64,000 bases of DNA, from the NCBI GenBank assembly GCA_905221605.1, contig CAJNDS010002154.1, forward strand, positions 182,001 through 246,000, written 5' to 3'. The translations under genes and the position numbers were made by a program. The notes under the pieces were generated by a model, which worked only from the letters and a program-made list of their open reading frames with translations, was not told the DNA's origin and made no database searches. The stretch comes from Symbiodinium natans. Its lineage: Eukaryota > Sar > Dinophyceae > Suessiales > Symbiodiniaceae. Of this stretch, positions 1 through 13,700 are shown one piece after another; the first letter of the stretch is position 1, and the number at the start of each line of letters is the position of its first letter.

Positions 1-3000
1 ATTCAGGAGTCGGACGATGGCAACACGAAAACTAGCGGAATTGCTGAGAGGAAACCCTTCCGAAACTTACAAGTGTTCGCAGTCTATAGACCAAAAATTG
101 ATTACACGTTCATCTCCCAGGTCTCGTCCGCTGAATCTGAGCCATGTAGCCCACTCGGACTGTGGACATGATGCCAGGGCGGGAAGGGTACCTGATCCAT
201 CACTTGTGTTCTATTGCATGATGCGACCTCCGGCCGAAAAAAGTCAACCAGTCAACCGCATGGGTGTCCACGTTCCTGAACACGTTTAAGAGAAAAAACC
301 CGGACAGCAATTTCGGGGCACCCGAGAGAAGCACTGCAGCGCGCAGGTAAGGCGCGGCAACCTCGGCCGCGAACCCTCAGATTGCACAGCCGGGCTCTTT
401 ACGGCCTTTACGGATGTCGATCAGGAACTCTCGAACTCAACTTTCCAAGCCATGGCCATTGCAGAATGACAGTTGCACCCCCTTGCTGCTTGCTTGCTTC
501 ATCAGGTCACACGCGCACCCTGGCACCTAACAGTTCCCGAAAAGTCAATTTGCCAGGGAAGTTGCGGAAAACAAGCCTCGACCAGCCTGTCCTGGCGTTT
601 GCACTCTTATTTCGACCAACCAGCATGCGGCCTTATTTGTAGAGCTTTAAGAAATAAGGAAGTTGAATAGAGCATGGACAACAGAAATCACAGGAAGTGG
701 GATTCCAGAGCTCCTCTGTGGGCTGTCACAGGACCGGGCCCAGCACCTGCCAAAAACACAGGAGTGCGCAACCAAGTGCCAGCAGTTGCACCGCACAGCT
801 CGAAAATAAGAATGATGTTTGCGTCGGTCAAGTGCATGAGCGCTATTTTGAAAACCATCATTGGTGGTGCGGTGCAGGGGATTGCCTGCCATCATGTCTC
901 ATCGCTGAGGTCACGCAGACAATGGAGGTGTCTATGTTAAAAAGGTGGTTGTCTGCTTGAGGGTTTGTTTGTTGTTCATTAGCTTGTGTGTGTGGGTGTG
1001 TGGGTGTGAGCGTGTCCGCGTGTGTGTACGTGCGTGGTATGAGTGTGGCGCACATGGTCGTGAAATATTGCTACACGACCCGATGCCACCGTGACGGTCT
1101 TGCTATTTGAGAGTAGGCAGCTAGCAGCTTAAGAACTGGTATGAGACAGCCTGGAGTTCGGATCTGGCATGTTGAGGCTGGGGCATGATGGGCAAGGGTT
1201 CTACGGGGGGGTTGCTGAGCCACCCAAAAGCTTCCGGTGTGAATTGGTTTCGGTTGCAGTCGAACAAGGCAGGGCCTGACATGTGGCCTTCCGCGCACGC
1301 TCAGGCTGCATGCTTCGACTATGTCAGACTGCCCTGCAACTGGTTGATCCTGCATTTTAAGGCTCAGATGTCCCATTGCACCCGAGGGGTCTCTATGCTT
1401 CTCCTACTTGATGCCATCATCCCAGGGCTACAAGGGGCAACGACAGTTCAAGAGCTCGAAGCCACACAAGTCTGCTAGTCGTCTCCAAAGGTCCGAAGGA
1501 GTTGAAGGCGCGCGCTTTTTTTGGTCGAAACGATCCTAGTGATCCTAGTTCCCTGGGATGTAAGATCACATTGGTTGCGCTACATGTTGCCAAGTTGATG
1601 AAGCCACGGTTTCGCTATGGATCTCCATCCCAGTCCTTTCGTCTCCGTCCTATCTCTAGCAACACATGCCATGCAATGGAGACAGGTGTTGGCGAGGCGT
1701 TAAAATCGACGACTTGGCACAGCCATTTGGCCCGCTCATGTCGCAGCAAAATCCGGTTCAGGAACCTGCGGTATACATGTTTCACCATTGTCAAACCATT
1801 GCTGTCATGCAAGAGCCGTCAAAATATCTTGTACCCTGAGCTGCGTGCCTCAAGTTCAGGATTTCCCACAAGGCCTTCAAACCGACGAGAGGCTGCTCTC
1901 CGTGTCCTGACACTGGCACTTAGAAAATTTCAGGAAGTAGAAACGCTTTTTGAAAGTAGGCTAGCGTCCGCCATCAATGGCCGGCGCCTGTTCGTTCCGA
2001 CGGAGTCTTGACTGGCCTTGCTTGTGAACAGGCCCTGCCTGCCTTCACACGACAGACACGAATCTACCAGCCTAAGGCACATTGTTTGGGTTCTTCTTTG
2101 CTCAAAATTTGCTGGGCCTGTGGGCAGGCCGGGCAAAGAGGGGCTTTGTTGGATGCGTGGGAACGAGGGCTCGGGGCAGGCCGCGCGACGAGCATTGGGT
2201 CGGCCTCTGCCAAATTGTTCAAACCATTTTCTCCCAAGGGGCATGAGCCAAATGCGGCATGCCCCAGAGCTCTATAGCAATGTCTGTGGAAATCGTTGAA
2301 AAAAGTGCGAGCCCAGTGCGAAGGTCCTTCTTTCTTTATGGCCGGAGCCCACAAGCGCAGTTCTCTCTCTCTCTGTCTCACTCTTCGTTTTCTTCTTTTC
2401 TATCTTCTTTCTTCTTCTTCTACTTCTGCGCTGAGGGGGGGCGGCTGCGCCGGCCAGCAGGGGTTCGTGTCCGGTCACGCAAAGGACTCTGGTATGAAGG
2501 TGGACCCATTCCTTTCTTTCCTTCTATTCTTTCTTCCTGTCTTGGGGCATGAGGGCGCAAGGCCACCGCACAGGCGCAGTCTGCGCGTTCGGCGTCTTGA
2601 AAGGCCAAGGCGAGGAGACAAGGTGGTCAGCGGGGCGATGTCCAGACCAACGTTGTCCATGACCGCCAGCCCCTCACCCCCTGCATGACCTCGCGTGCCC
2701 CCCTTGCGCTGTGGTTTAGGACCGGGCTGTCGCATATACACGATATTTACTGGAAAGACGTACCTGCACAGTCCGTACTATACACACAGCATCGACTGGT
2801 AGCGGGCAACAACAAACAAGAAGGCATGCAGCGCGTTTGGGGCAGTGAAACGTTTGCTCAGCAATTATGTTTAAAAAGGTGCAAAAACACGATGTTTTTG
2901 CATCTGGGCATGTTGGAAAAGTGGCGCATGTTCCTACTTTTCTGTATGGTTCGGAGAGCACTAACGTGGACATCCATCTTTTTTTTCGGTGTTTTTCCTG

Positions 3001-3100
3001 GTTGATTGAGCATCAAGGTAGCATCCGAAAATGTGCTTTTTCGCGTCCTCCGTATTCGGCTATTTTTGGTTGGAAGTCTTTGGAATTCAAATTGAGAGTT
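1..3100. other. No recognisable gene; low-complexity patches
   Basis: I find no exon here that resembles a known protein. The longest open frame (1502-2011, plus) begins at a TTG codon, has no recognisable domain and no supporting splice context, so I do not call it. A TG-rich stretch lies at 981-1037 and a CT-rich stretch at 2358-2425. A second pyrimidine run at about 2511-2542 leads into GGGGCATGAGGGCGC, a junction form that recurs near other CT tracts at 4.7 and 28.3-28.5 kb. Confidence 0.5.
981..1037. repeat. TG-rich microsatellite
   Basis: Imperfect run of TG and GTGGG units on the plus strand. It is a simple repeat without coding content. Confidence 0.8.
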
Positions 3101-3128
3101 TTTGTTGCAGAACTATCTCGTTCTGTTG

Positions 3129-3211
3129 ATGGTTGAGGGTTTTGGGCTACATGGCTTCAGGGGTTTAGGGAGTTTAGGGTTGAGGGTTTCGGGCTCTGGG
3201 CTGCACGGCAC

Positions 3212-3247
<36 letters not shown>

Positions 3248-3370
3248 CCCACCCGTTTCGCAAGCGTATACGGGGAAGAGGTCAGGCCTAGGTATCGCCA
3301 AAGTTCAGGTTGAAAAGGCACCAGGGGTTTAGGGTTGAGGGTTTAGGCTCCAAGCGTTTAGGGTTGAGGG
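3129..3370. repeat. Degenerate interstitial telomere-like repeats with a poly-T run
   Basis: Several GGTTTAGGGTTGAGGG-like units (TTTAGGG type, the telomere repeat of plants and dinoflagellates) occur at about 3130-3190 and 3325-3370. They are interrupted by 32 consecutive T residues at 3216-3247. The units are too diverged and dispersed to be a live telomere. Internal copies of this type recur at 6.3, 42.4 and 60.7 kb. Confidence 0.75.
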
Positions 3371-3988
3371 CGGACGTAATCATCGTGCGGGCATGGATGC
3401 TCTGGCCAGTCGCGCAGACTGGTAACACGGACGTTATCATCGTGCGGGCATGGATGCTCTGGCCAATCGCACGGACTGGAAAGAACACGGACGTTATCAT
3501 CGTGCGGGCATGGATGCTCTGGCCAATCGCACGGACTGGTAACACGGACGTCATCAGCGTGCGGGCATGGATGCTCTGGCCAATCGCACGGACTGGTAAC
3601 ATGGACGTAATCATCGTGCGGACATGGATGCTCTGGCCAATCGCACGGACTGGTAATAACACGGACGTTATCATCGTGCGGGCAGGGATGCTCCGGCCAG
3701 TCGCACGGACTGGTAACACGTGGCCAATCGCACGGACTGGTAACACGGACGTTATCATCGTGCGGGCATGGATGCTCTGGCCAATCGCACAGACTGGTAC
3801 ACGGATGTTATCATCGTGCGGGCATGGATGCTCTGGCCAATCGCACGGACTGGAAATAACACGGACGCTATCATCGTGCGGGCATGGATGCTCTGGCCAA
3901 TCGCACGGACTGGTAACACGGACGTTATCAGCGTGCGGGCATGGATGCTCTGGCCAGTCGCACGGACTGGTAACACGGACGTAATCAT
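3371..3988. repeat. Minisatellite, about 60-bp unit, ten copies
   Basis: Ten copies plus one partial copy (near 3720) of a unit containing GCATGGATGCTCTGGCCA, a core of CGCACGGACTGG, and ACGGACGTTATCATCGTGCG. Unit length varies slightly (about 54-64 bp) because short linkers such as AAATAACAC or TAACAC change. The array is open for long distances on both strands (for example 3310-3984 plus and 3288-4157 minus). That is a by-product of the repeat length and not evidence for a gene. Confidence 0.95.
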
Positions 3989-3999
3989 GCTTCGAGCAC

Positions 4000-6180
4000 G
4001 AAAATGTACACGTGGGGGCAAGTGAAGGACAACCCACGCAGGCCGATGCGTCATAGGTTTCCAGCGGACATGTGCGGAGCAAGGAGCGAGACCGGGATGC
4101 GAAGCGGAAGGCAAAAGGGCATGCGGAGGAGGCAACAGTAACAAGCCAAAACACCACGCAGGCCGACGCTTTCGAAGGGTGCCATGTGGAAAGACTGAAC
4201 GGTAGGCCGAAATAGGAAAATGGGACAGGTGCGAAAACATCGCTGCCCGCATAATTTCATAGCTTTTCGGCCACAAAAACAAAAGATTTCACCGGGAGAG
4301 CGCACGCGAAAACGCGGAAAACCCGATAGAAATGACTATCAGGAAGCAGAGGGCAGACCAAGAATCCAACAAAAGGCGAGAAAACCGAGGTTTCGCAAGG
4401 GTTTGGCAAGGGCGACCCAGAGGAAACACTGAAAATACCGATGAAAACGGCAAAGCGGACACGAAAAGGGATTGCACGAACTCGACGAACGTTCCACGGG
4501 CTCGAATGCGCCGCATGCCACAACAACACTTCATGCACCGGACCTCTTAGAAGGCACGCCCTAAACCCTGCACACAAACCCCCAGCCCCAGCATCCCTGC
4601 CTCTTTTCTCTCACTCTCTCTCTCTCTCTCTCTTTGCTTTGCTTTGCTCCGGGGCGTCTTCCCCTCTCTTTCTCCTTTTCTACACAGCGAAGAGGCCCCC
4701 AACTAACTCTCCCTCTCTCTCGCTCTCTTTTTTTTCTTTCCTTCCTTCCTTCTTTCTTTCTTTCTTGGGGCTTGGGGGTAAACTCTGTGTGAACAGGTGG
4801 AGGCAAACGGTGGGCTTTGGATACTCCTTGCAGGGTCTAGCAAGGCGTTTCGCCCCCTCTCCGCCACCAGCTTCGTCCTGGGCTCCCTTTGCCGACAAAC
4901 CAACAGGATTTGTTGAGGTGTCCTCGTTTGCAGAGAAGCGGCACTTGCAGTATGCCCTTGGCCTTCTCAACATAGCAGAACGTACAGCTTTGCCATGAAA
5001 ATTAGGGTTCGAAGATTCGAGCCATGCAAGGTCAGGTTGGGGAGCTCCAAAATAATACAGCATCTTCGTCGTCGTGGCGGTAGCGGTGCAAGCGGTGCCG
5101 TCACTGCTGGGCCGGCCATGGTTGCGAATATGTTTGTGAGTTGGTGCCTGTCATAATTCTGGTAGTCCGGCTTGCTGTCGGTGTGAGTCTTGGCTAGTGT
5201 TGCATTTGATGGCTGTGGTCATGAGAAAAACGGTTGACGTCTGTGCTGCGGAAGTACGCGGATGCAGTCATTTGTCAAAGTCCCAGTGTCAAAGAGAATT
5301 CTGTCCGAAGGAGTAGGAACAAAGCAAGGTCCGACATGTTTCCAGGTATCTTGCGCGCACGATGGTTCGCCCCCTGCTTTGCGTGCTCAAAGCATGATGA
5401 ACGTTCAGGATATACAGGATTGAGGCCTTTCCAGACCTGCAAGCTTGGCCTTGCAACCACATCGATCTGGGTTGGGTTGTAATTACTGACCGGCACATGT
5501 CAACTTCTCCTCATCCTCCGAACTCTCGTCGTGATCGTGGTCGAAACCTGAGTGAGCACAGCATAGCACGGCTGCAGGGGCTACGGCTGAACATCTGCCT
5601 GCCCACTGCACACGCTGAGTGCCTAAAACTCCTTGTCGTGGCGTGTCTCACAGCTGTGCCTGCTGCTTCCACTGAGCTCCTGGCACATTCGCGCCACGAA
5701 AGGGTCGTAGTCCAGCTTCTCACGATCAGTGTGACCAGGCTGCCTTGACATGTCACTCTAAACCGACGGACAGGGTGGTAGGAAGCTGCCTGCAAACTGA
5801 GTTCAAAAAGGAAAGTGAAAGCGATTAGCTCTGCGGACTAAGTCTAAGTAGGACTGCAGCCGGTAGATGATGAGGTGGTGAATGCTGAATGTCGGACCTC
5901 AGGCGCTTGAAGATGTACCGCCGTAGTCTTGTCAGGTTGCCTTTCGATCTGAATAGCGGCCCGAAGCAGCTGGGCAGCTGGCACAGAAATTCAGAAAGGC
6001 CGGACAGAAACACCAGGGGCGACAAGGCAAGGAAAATGATCAGCCTGCATATGCTGGAGTCCAGGGACTCTAGTCCATGCCGCGCGCTCGTGATATCTCG
6101 TGAGACTAAGTATGCGCTCTAAGGATGCGACGACACCAGGAAGTCTCTGAACATGCAAAGCGCATCCAGCCTGAGTTTAA
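4000..6180. other. Intergenic; CT-rich tract at 4605-4770
   Basis: No supported exon. A pyrimidine-rich stretch (CT, CTTT and CCTT units) at 4605-4770 runs into GGGGCTTGGGGG. This is the same order of a CT tract followed by a G-rich GGGGC(A/T)TG junction seen near 2.5 and 28.3 kb. The rest looks like unique non-coding DNA. Confidence 0.5.
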
Positions 6181-6182
6181 AC

Positions 6183-6620
6183 ATTAAACGGTTTAAGCTG
6201 TCAAATGCTTAAACGCACACATGTTTAAACATGTGTTTAAACACATGTTCCAACATAAACATAAACACACAGTGGCTGCAACCAGTACGCGTTTTGGGGT
6301 TTTGAGGCTTTGGGAGCTTTGGGTTAGGGTTTAGTTTAGGGTCCAGGGACCCTCGCTCCCAACCCTCCGAAAACTTACACCCAACCTCGGGAACTGACAC
6401 TCCGAAGCTTAGGGCTTCACAAGGTTTAGGCTCTCAATGTTTCAGCTCCAGGGTTTTGCAGAGCACCAATAATAAGCATGTCTGAACGCCCAGGAGCCCC
6501 ACCAAATGGTGTTTAAACGTTGAGCCTTGCGAACTGCTTAAACTGTTTGAGTTGTTTAAGGGCTCCAAAGCCCGAACTCTGCTCAACCTGTTTAAACGCC
6601 TAAAATGTTTTAAACGATGT
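6183..6620. repeat. Cluster of GTTTAAAC palindromes with telomere-like insert
   Basis: The octamer GTTTAAAC or close variants occur many times. Two perfect palindromes overlap: one of 20 bases at 6217-6236 and one of 22 bases at 6228-6249, each centred on TTTAAA. Further copies lie at 6511-6620. Between the two groups, at about 6296-6345, is a TTTAGGG-like segment. I see no gene in or beside the cluster. Confidence 0.7.
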
Positions 6621-9600
6621 TTGTTTTTTCAAACGTGCTTGGCCCGCCCCTACTTGACATGGAACAGTGCCAACACTTCCTGGTTGCCATAAAAAAGAAG
6701 CGGGAACATGAGTTCGAACGCTGCAAAGTGTGCCAACTCTCCGATAGAACGCACGAAGTGGATGCGTCCAAGTGCGAAGAAGCATCGAAATGCGTCCCTG
6801 CCACGTTTTCGCGCCGAGCATGCAAGGGGAGTGTGGCGCAAGCGTGGTTGTGACCATGGAATGCGCGCGGGGCCGGTAAGACGACGCGCGGGCGGCCCGG
6901 TCGCCGCGAGAATTGCAGTGCCTAAGCCTGCCGCCTTCACGGGCCTGGCGCCCGCGGACACCGCAACCTAGGCCTCACGTTCGCATAAAACAAGTTCAGC
7001 CAGCCCCAGTAAGATAACCAGAATGGTTTTCTGAATACTTCGGAGCTCATGTTTCCTGGTTCTTTGAACTTATCTTTCTGAATTGGCCCTCTGCTTTCGC
7101 AAGCCCCCTCTCGCTCTCCCTCGCTCTGCAAGCCCACACTATGACTAGCGCTGGGCACATAGTTTTGGTCACAAACAAAGTCGGAAGTATGCAGAAGCGT
7201 ACTGAGCCGCGGCTCCTGAGTCCTTTGGCGGCTTGGTAAGGTTGTGGCCAGAGTTCCAGGGGACGGCCGACAGCACCCAGGCGCTCGAAACACCAACTGC
7301 GGATGGCAGTCATGGCCTTGGCCACATTCTAAAAACTCCGATCAGAAGCTGAACAAATGCTGACACGTGATGGACGAGATTGCACATTGCCCCGAAGCTG
7401 TCTGCGCTGGCGTAACAGCTCTAAACTTGTTTTGGCAAGGCGTGCCCAAACGTACCAGGCTCAGGGTTTGAGCTGTTGTCTCGACGCAGCCGCTATCGGC
7501 ACAACATTGGGGATGGACGAGTTCTCGCACACTTCCTTAGTACCGCCTGCATGCCCCGCACCAGCACGAGCACAACCTTTTTGCGTCTGAAACAACTACT
7601 AGTAAAAAGGGCTTTCATGGGTTCTCCAACTCTATATCTAAATCCCAAACCCAAAGCCCACAACCACACCACAGGCGAGGGTCCATGGGTAATAGCGCAT
7701 GTCGCAATTTCCGGGAAAGAACTAGCAAGGGTCGAGCAGGAGTCGACAACTTTAGAGGGGCTATTGACCCGCGGCACAGTCCTGCTTGGGCTCCATTCTT
7801 TTGTGGCGGATTGGTTGATATTGGTTGCCTTTGCGTTGAAGTGCCGTTCCTTGCTTTTACTATGGGGCTGATGCTAGCTTGCTACCTCAAGACGTGCTCA
7901 CTTGTCAACGCCTGTATGGGGCCATGGCCAATCCAACACACAGTCGGAGCCAGAACATCTTCAACAGGAAGGCCAACATACAGGCCTTCATGCATGTCAA
8001 TTTCTATCGACCTTCACGCCAACATCTCAGCAAAGTGCAGCATGTTGTGAAAAGGGGCATGCTGCTGTGCATGATGGTCGCACAGATGCGTGCAGGGTTC
8101 AATATGGTTCAATGCGTGCCAGCCTTTTTCCAGCCCAGGGATGCAACCTTGGTTGATTCAAGCCAAGTCGGGTTGCAGAGCAGGATGCCAATAAGCCTAG
8201 ACGTCCCAGCATCTCCCAGCCCTTAACTTCCGTGAGGCACTCGCCCTGGGGCCCTGTGTTTGCCAATGCAGCCGAGAAACCCACTGCAAGGGGGGAACGG
8301 TCTCCAGCACTGTTAAGGCCGTGACAATGACGGACACCAGTATCAAGGGACACCTTTTTCCAATGTGCAAATGCTAAGGGGGATTCAGGGTGCCGGGCAG
8401 GACTTCCTTGCCAGGCCAGCCTTCGTGGGCAGCTTGAGGCCGTCTCTGCCTCATGCACGTGGGCCGCAAAGCATTCACGAAGCACTCGCGAGGCACCCGG
8501 CATTCCAAGAAGCTAAGTGCAATCTGGCGGCTTGAGAGGTCGAAAGTGCCTGACACACGTGTTCCACTAGACATGCGCATGCTGAACCAAGATAACGTTG
8601 CTGCCAACCGTCTGCTCTTCTTGCTGCGGCAGGCAGAAGCCTCGTAGGTCTCTTCGCTTGAAGAATCGCTGCTCTTCGAGGCTCCTTTGCCACGAAGAAA
8701 ATGCATGGACACGCCCGAACCGAGAGCTCAGCAATTGAAGGCTTGACAATGCGATGGCACTAAACTAAGGCCCAGCGGCTCATCCAACAGTTTGCCACAG
8801 CACCAAAACCTTGTGCAGTACTGTATGCACACACTTCCAAGGCTTTTCGCAGCTTTCCCATATTGCACATCCCGGCACAGCCTAGGATGGAATTGAGAAG
8901 GTCTTGCTTGCATGTGGTGTCTTGCCCGTCTTCTACACTCCCAGCACCGTCAAACTACTTGTATCTTGTTGGAACGAGGCAATGACGCAGCATTACAACC
9001 TTAGCTTCGGCACCTGCGTGCCTGATCTCCCATGAGCCTCGACTCTAGAAGCCAGCGCCAGGCCTGATACCAGGACGCAGAACAGCAGCGGGGTGATGAC
9101 CTGACAGATTCTCGGAGCAACTGGGGAGAAGGTCCACGTGACTAGGTGCATTTATGGTGACCTCCTGCCCTATGAGAACATCGCATGACTCTGACAAGAG
9201 TGACCTGTCACTGTCCGTTTCTGCCAGATGCAGGTCTTGTACTCCCTGGCGAAGATGGCTTCATCCGCGACCGAAAACTTTTTTCGGAAGTCGTACAAGG
9301 CGGACAACAAGACATTGTCTGTGCCGCACATCCTCGCCATCATTCGGGGACAAGTACCAGTAAGTACCAGTAAGTACCAAACATGACCAAAGAGGACCTG
9401 AACGATCTACCTGGTCGCATCCACCCCACAAACTCTAGACAACCCTATCCTTGGAGCTAGTAAGAAGAGATTGCTATGCTGTGCTGTGGTCTGCAGAAGT
9501 TGATGCATAGCACTCAAAGTGGATCTCGACCAGGGGCTGACAAAATGCATGACCCCATCCAGCTCAGCTCCGACTATACGGAGTGAACGGACGAACCATC

Positions 9601-10600
9601 AAGCCTAGGGCCCACAGCTTCCCAGCTTTCAGCTAAGCAATCCAAGCAGAGATACTTTAGCTTGTGCAAGCTGCTCGGCGAGAGCCTCACGGCTGGATGG
9701 CTGCACCGAGGCCAATGTCGAAAATATGCTTACAGTGGCCCGTGGGCAAGTGGCTCGCAGCATCCCGGTCCCTACGTCCTCCAGTCATGTCAACAGCATC
9801 AATCAGCATCACCGGCAACAGGATTCCCTGTTCCACAAGCCCTCTGTGCCCAAACAGTGCGTACGGCCAAACTGTCCTGTTTAGGTGTAGGCCGTTCGTT
9901 CCAGCAGGTTCACACCTGCTTCAGGTAGTTGCTGGAAGGGCGAAAAAGCAAACTGGGTTTGTGATCGAAATCCGATCAACAGGTAATGCGTCCGCGTGAG
10001 GATCCGGGCTTCGCTGCTAGCATGTGCGTGCATGTGCTTGATAAGGTATGCGCCTGCGGACAAAAGACGACAGCATTGCTCCTACTATGCCTTCACCCAT
10101 TGCTGCAGCCCAGCCTACTACACTATAGGACTTCATAATACTTCATATGCAGGACATCGTTCATCATGCGACTGCAAAACCTGTGTGCCAGCCAAAGCTA
10201 GCAAACCGTTGAGAATGTGAGGTCTCACCAAGTGGCATTCTAGCCACACCACTGACACACAGCAGCGTGCATCATAGCTGGTCATGGCTCTGTGCAGTGT
10301 GGCCTTCGCTTTGCGGAGCCTCACTGCAGATTCATCGGACAATGCCGGATGCAGCTCGACGGCTCAATTCACACTTGCAGTAGTAGCTGCTGTGTTTGTG
10401 GATCTGGTCCGTCACAGATACCGGCGACCGAGCGGTGAGTTCGCTGCTGTTCGCAACTTGGCTTTCGCTGAAACACCTCCCTACCATGTTTGCATAAAGG
10501 CGTGCCACCTACCCCACAAGTCTTCCCATCGGCTGTTCACCTCGAGAAAGCCAAGCAAGCTTCGGTTCGGCCAGTGGAGCACACATTTTGCTGGAAGACT
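6620..10600. other. No confident gene; one weak minus-strand exon candidate
   Basis: Nothing here matches a family I recognise. The best coding-like piece is on the minus strand at about 8500-8700. It is a Ser-rich acidic stretch with SSDSSSEETYEAS followed by a basic stretch and then TFDLSSRQIALSFLE. It has no clear splice support and I give it low weight. A triple GTACCAGTAA repeat lies at 9355-9379. Confidence 0.4.
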
Positions 10601-10708
10601 TGAAAATGCAAGCGGCCATTGCGCCCATCAAGGGCTCAACCCGCCTGATGGCAAAAGTCTGCTCCTCCATTGTCGCCTCACCTAAAAATCCAGAATTAAA
10701 TATCACAA

Positions 10709-13700
10709 TTACCCACGCTCCGCACGCTCTCGTCCAGAGCTTCGGCGCTGTGAGTTGCTCCTTGTGGGGTTCTCTGGTGGCACCAAGGCGGTGCTCGGAG
10801 TCTGTGGCGGCGCCTCGGACACATTCTTCAATTCTTCAAGTCTCGGAACTAGCCAGGGCAGAAACAAAGCAGAAGCGTGCGTGATGTGTCGTTGTCTATG
10901 CAGGTCTTGCAAAGCATTCGCAGCCGTGGGCAGATCTGAGCAGGCCTTCTCAGCCTTCTCAGGCTTCTCCGCAACAGGCGCGAAACGCGTCGTCAAGTCA
11001 CCAAGCTGGGTCTGCAAGCCTGAAAAACACATGCTCTACCATGTTCGGCAAATGTTGTTTGCAAGTTTAAGATTCGCATAGATGCCTACACAGCAGCTTA
11101 CAATATGAATATCACTATATAAAATCATAAACGCAACAACACATTAAAGGGCCGGGTGGCTCTGCTGTGTATCCTTCACCTCACGCATGACCTGCCGACG
11201 GGCAGCATTCCCATAGTCGCCCTTCCCTATCCACGCTGCTCTTCATCTTCCTCTCATCATCCCTCTGAAGAAAAGGGAAGAAGAACAAACATCCGGAAGG
11301 TGGTTCTCCATGGGCCTCTTCGACCACTTGCGTTTGGTGATTTGTCAACCTCGCATTTCACAGCCACCCACACGCCAACGACCACCGAGGCAATGCACGG
11401 AATTGTTCTAAGAAAAGAGAAGCTCAAGAGCGAGAGAGAGAGGGAGAGAAACGGAGAGGCATCAATTTTCGTATTTGCGAACAGCTGCAACCTCATGTCA
11501 TGCTCTCAGATGCGAGGTGCCTCTCTTCGATCTGTGCCAACTCCTTCTTGATGGACTCCGTGCTGCTTCCTGCACACAGAGAGATCATAAATCAGAGCAG
11601 TTGGCATGCACTACTGTATGGCTGAAGATCTGCTGGCGATGTGACTCACACTTGTACATGCAGGAGACTGAAATGCTGTCAAACTGCTGCCGCTGCCGTG
11701 CGTCTCCAAACGAGCAGCACTCTCCTTCTCAAGTTGCACATCTGAAGATACAGCTGATAGCTTCCATCGGCACTGCACTGTGATGATGCCTTGTCTGGCT
11801 CCAACACTTTTGGGTGTTCAATGGTGTTCATTGTCGGTGTGGCACTAACCACCGGTGAGCTCAGGCGTGGGGCACTCAAAGGGCCTACGCTTGTGGACCA
11901 GTCCTCCAAGCGCTCCACCATGTTCTCCACAGCTGCGCGGAAGCTTCCCTCGGTCAGTTTAGGATTTTGTGTCTTGCAACTTGCGAGACCTCGGAAGAAT
12001 TTGACGTCGTGAACAGTATGAAGTCATTACAAGCCATGCGTCTGTGTCGTTGCCTTGCGCCTTGGTGAGCTCCTCGGCAACAATGCCGCGCAGCTCTTGG
12101 GCGGTGCCGGAGTCAAGGCCTGCTATGTCACGGTGTGTCAAAGCCTGTAGGTCTGAGGTACCGTCTCCACACTATAAGAAGTGACATGCTGATCGGTTGC
12201 TTCTGTTCCATTCATGAATTACCTTTATCTGCATATGGTTCGTGCAGTTCTCGCAATAATTGTTGTGTCTGTCGACCTCGAGCTCCCTCCCGCCATCTTT
12301 CCTACTGGTAGCTGCCGTCAAGGTCGCCTCGTATCGCTTGCAAACTGTCGGCGTTGGTCTGGATTCCGTCGTTTGCATTTGTCAAGAGATCCATGATCAT
12401 GAGGTTCCTTGGCTCATGCACAAGGGCGAATTGCCTGTGTAAAGAAAACTGAACTTGAAGCACAGATTCTGGCGTCGGACGTCTGTCATGCGCTCCTGAG
12501 CTCATAGAATGAACAACATTCTGGTGTCCGAGGCTGCTGGTTTCTTCTACGCACGCGCTGGGGACCTTGCAACCCTGTCCTACTGCTCTTATATTAACTG
12601 AGTTAATGATTAGAGCGACAGCTGCTGGCAAAGAGTCGTCAAGGATAGCAGCAGAACGCTCGGTGGCAACCACCGTGGCACTGCCTCAGAGGGCAGACAT
12701 CTCCCGTTTCTCGGGTCTTTTCTCAGCCTGTCCAGCCCTATGACCTCTTCAACATCATGCATGCAGGAGCCATTCCTAGCGAACATGACCCGCCAAACTC
12801 AACACCATGCCGCTCTGTTCATGCACGGTGGTCAGCTCATCCTTGAGGGTGGCCAAGACAGACTCAGAACTAACCTCATTCGCCAGGTACATCCATTCAG
12901 CTTTCGGGTGCGACTGGCGAATGCAATCCCCAAGCCTGGAATATTGCGCAACTGAACTCTCAGAGTGTCTACACTTCACTTGTCAATTAGGAGGCTGCGG
13001 ACCTTCAACTTAAAAACCTTGAAGCCTGCCTGACGCCAGTGCCAGTGCCAACAAAGAGATCCATGGAGTAGGTGGGTCGTGCGGGCTGCGCTCTGCGTGT
13101 AATCATGAAGCAATTTCACATCAGGGCTGGCCCTGCACCCAGCTAAGTCCTAAACGCATGCAGGGCTCCAAGAACAGCGAGTCAAGAGTACAAGTGCCGT
13201 GGGGCTACACGGACTCCCTGAAAGAAAGTGTGCACACCAGGGCCACGAGGGTCGGAGAGGAAACGCGTGCCATCCGACCTGTGGGTGCTGCCAAGAGGCC
13301 GTGTACGAAGACGTTACCTGGGAGCGCTGGTGGAGACTCTCTGTATACTGATGCTCGGAATGGGGCAGGAGCTTGACACTACAAGGTCACTACAAGTGGG
13401 GCACAGCGCAAGTGGCAAAGCTGCTACGTACTGTAGTGAGAAGCCTGCCATCACTCAGTTTGTTGATTCACAAGACTTTGTTGACTGAACAACATCCAGT
13501 ACAGTCTGCAGCCTGCTGCAGCGAAGGCTTCAGCAGGGGATGTGTTATGCTATGTTATGCTCCTGACTCCAAAGCTCCAAGCAACCCTCAAGCGATCTGA
13601 AGGTCGACTTCAAAGCTGCTGTCTCACCAAGCTCGCCCATCTTCTTCTCCAAGGAGGTCTCGATCTCCATCAAGCGTCGGACCGTCGTGTCATTGCCAGT

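Noticed and set aside
1502..2011. 169-codon plus-strand frame
   Set aside because: Starts at TTG, has no recognisable domain, and the amino acid makeup looks like random translation.
3288..4157. Long open frames on both strands (224 and 289 codons)
   Set aside because: They run through the 60-bp minisatellite. Open frames on both strands follow from repeat unit length and composition.
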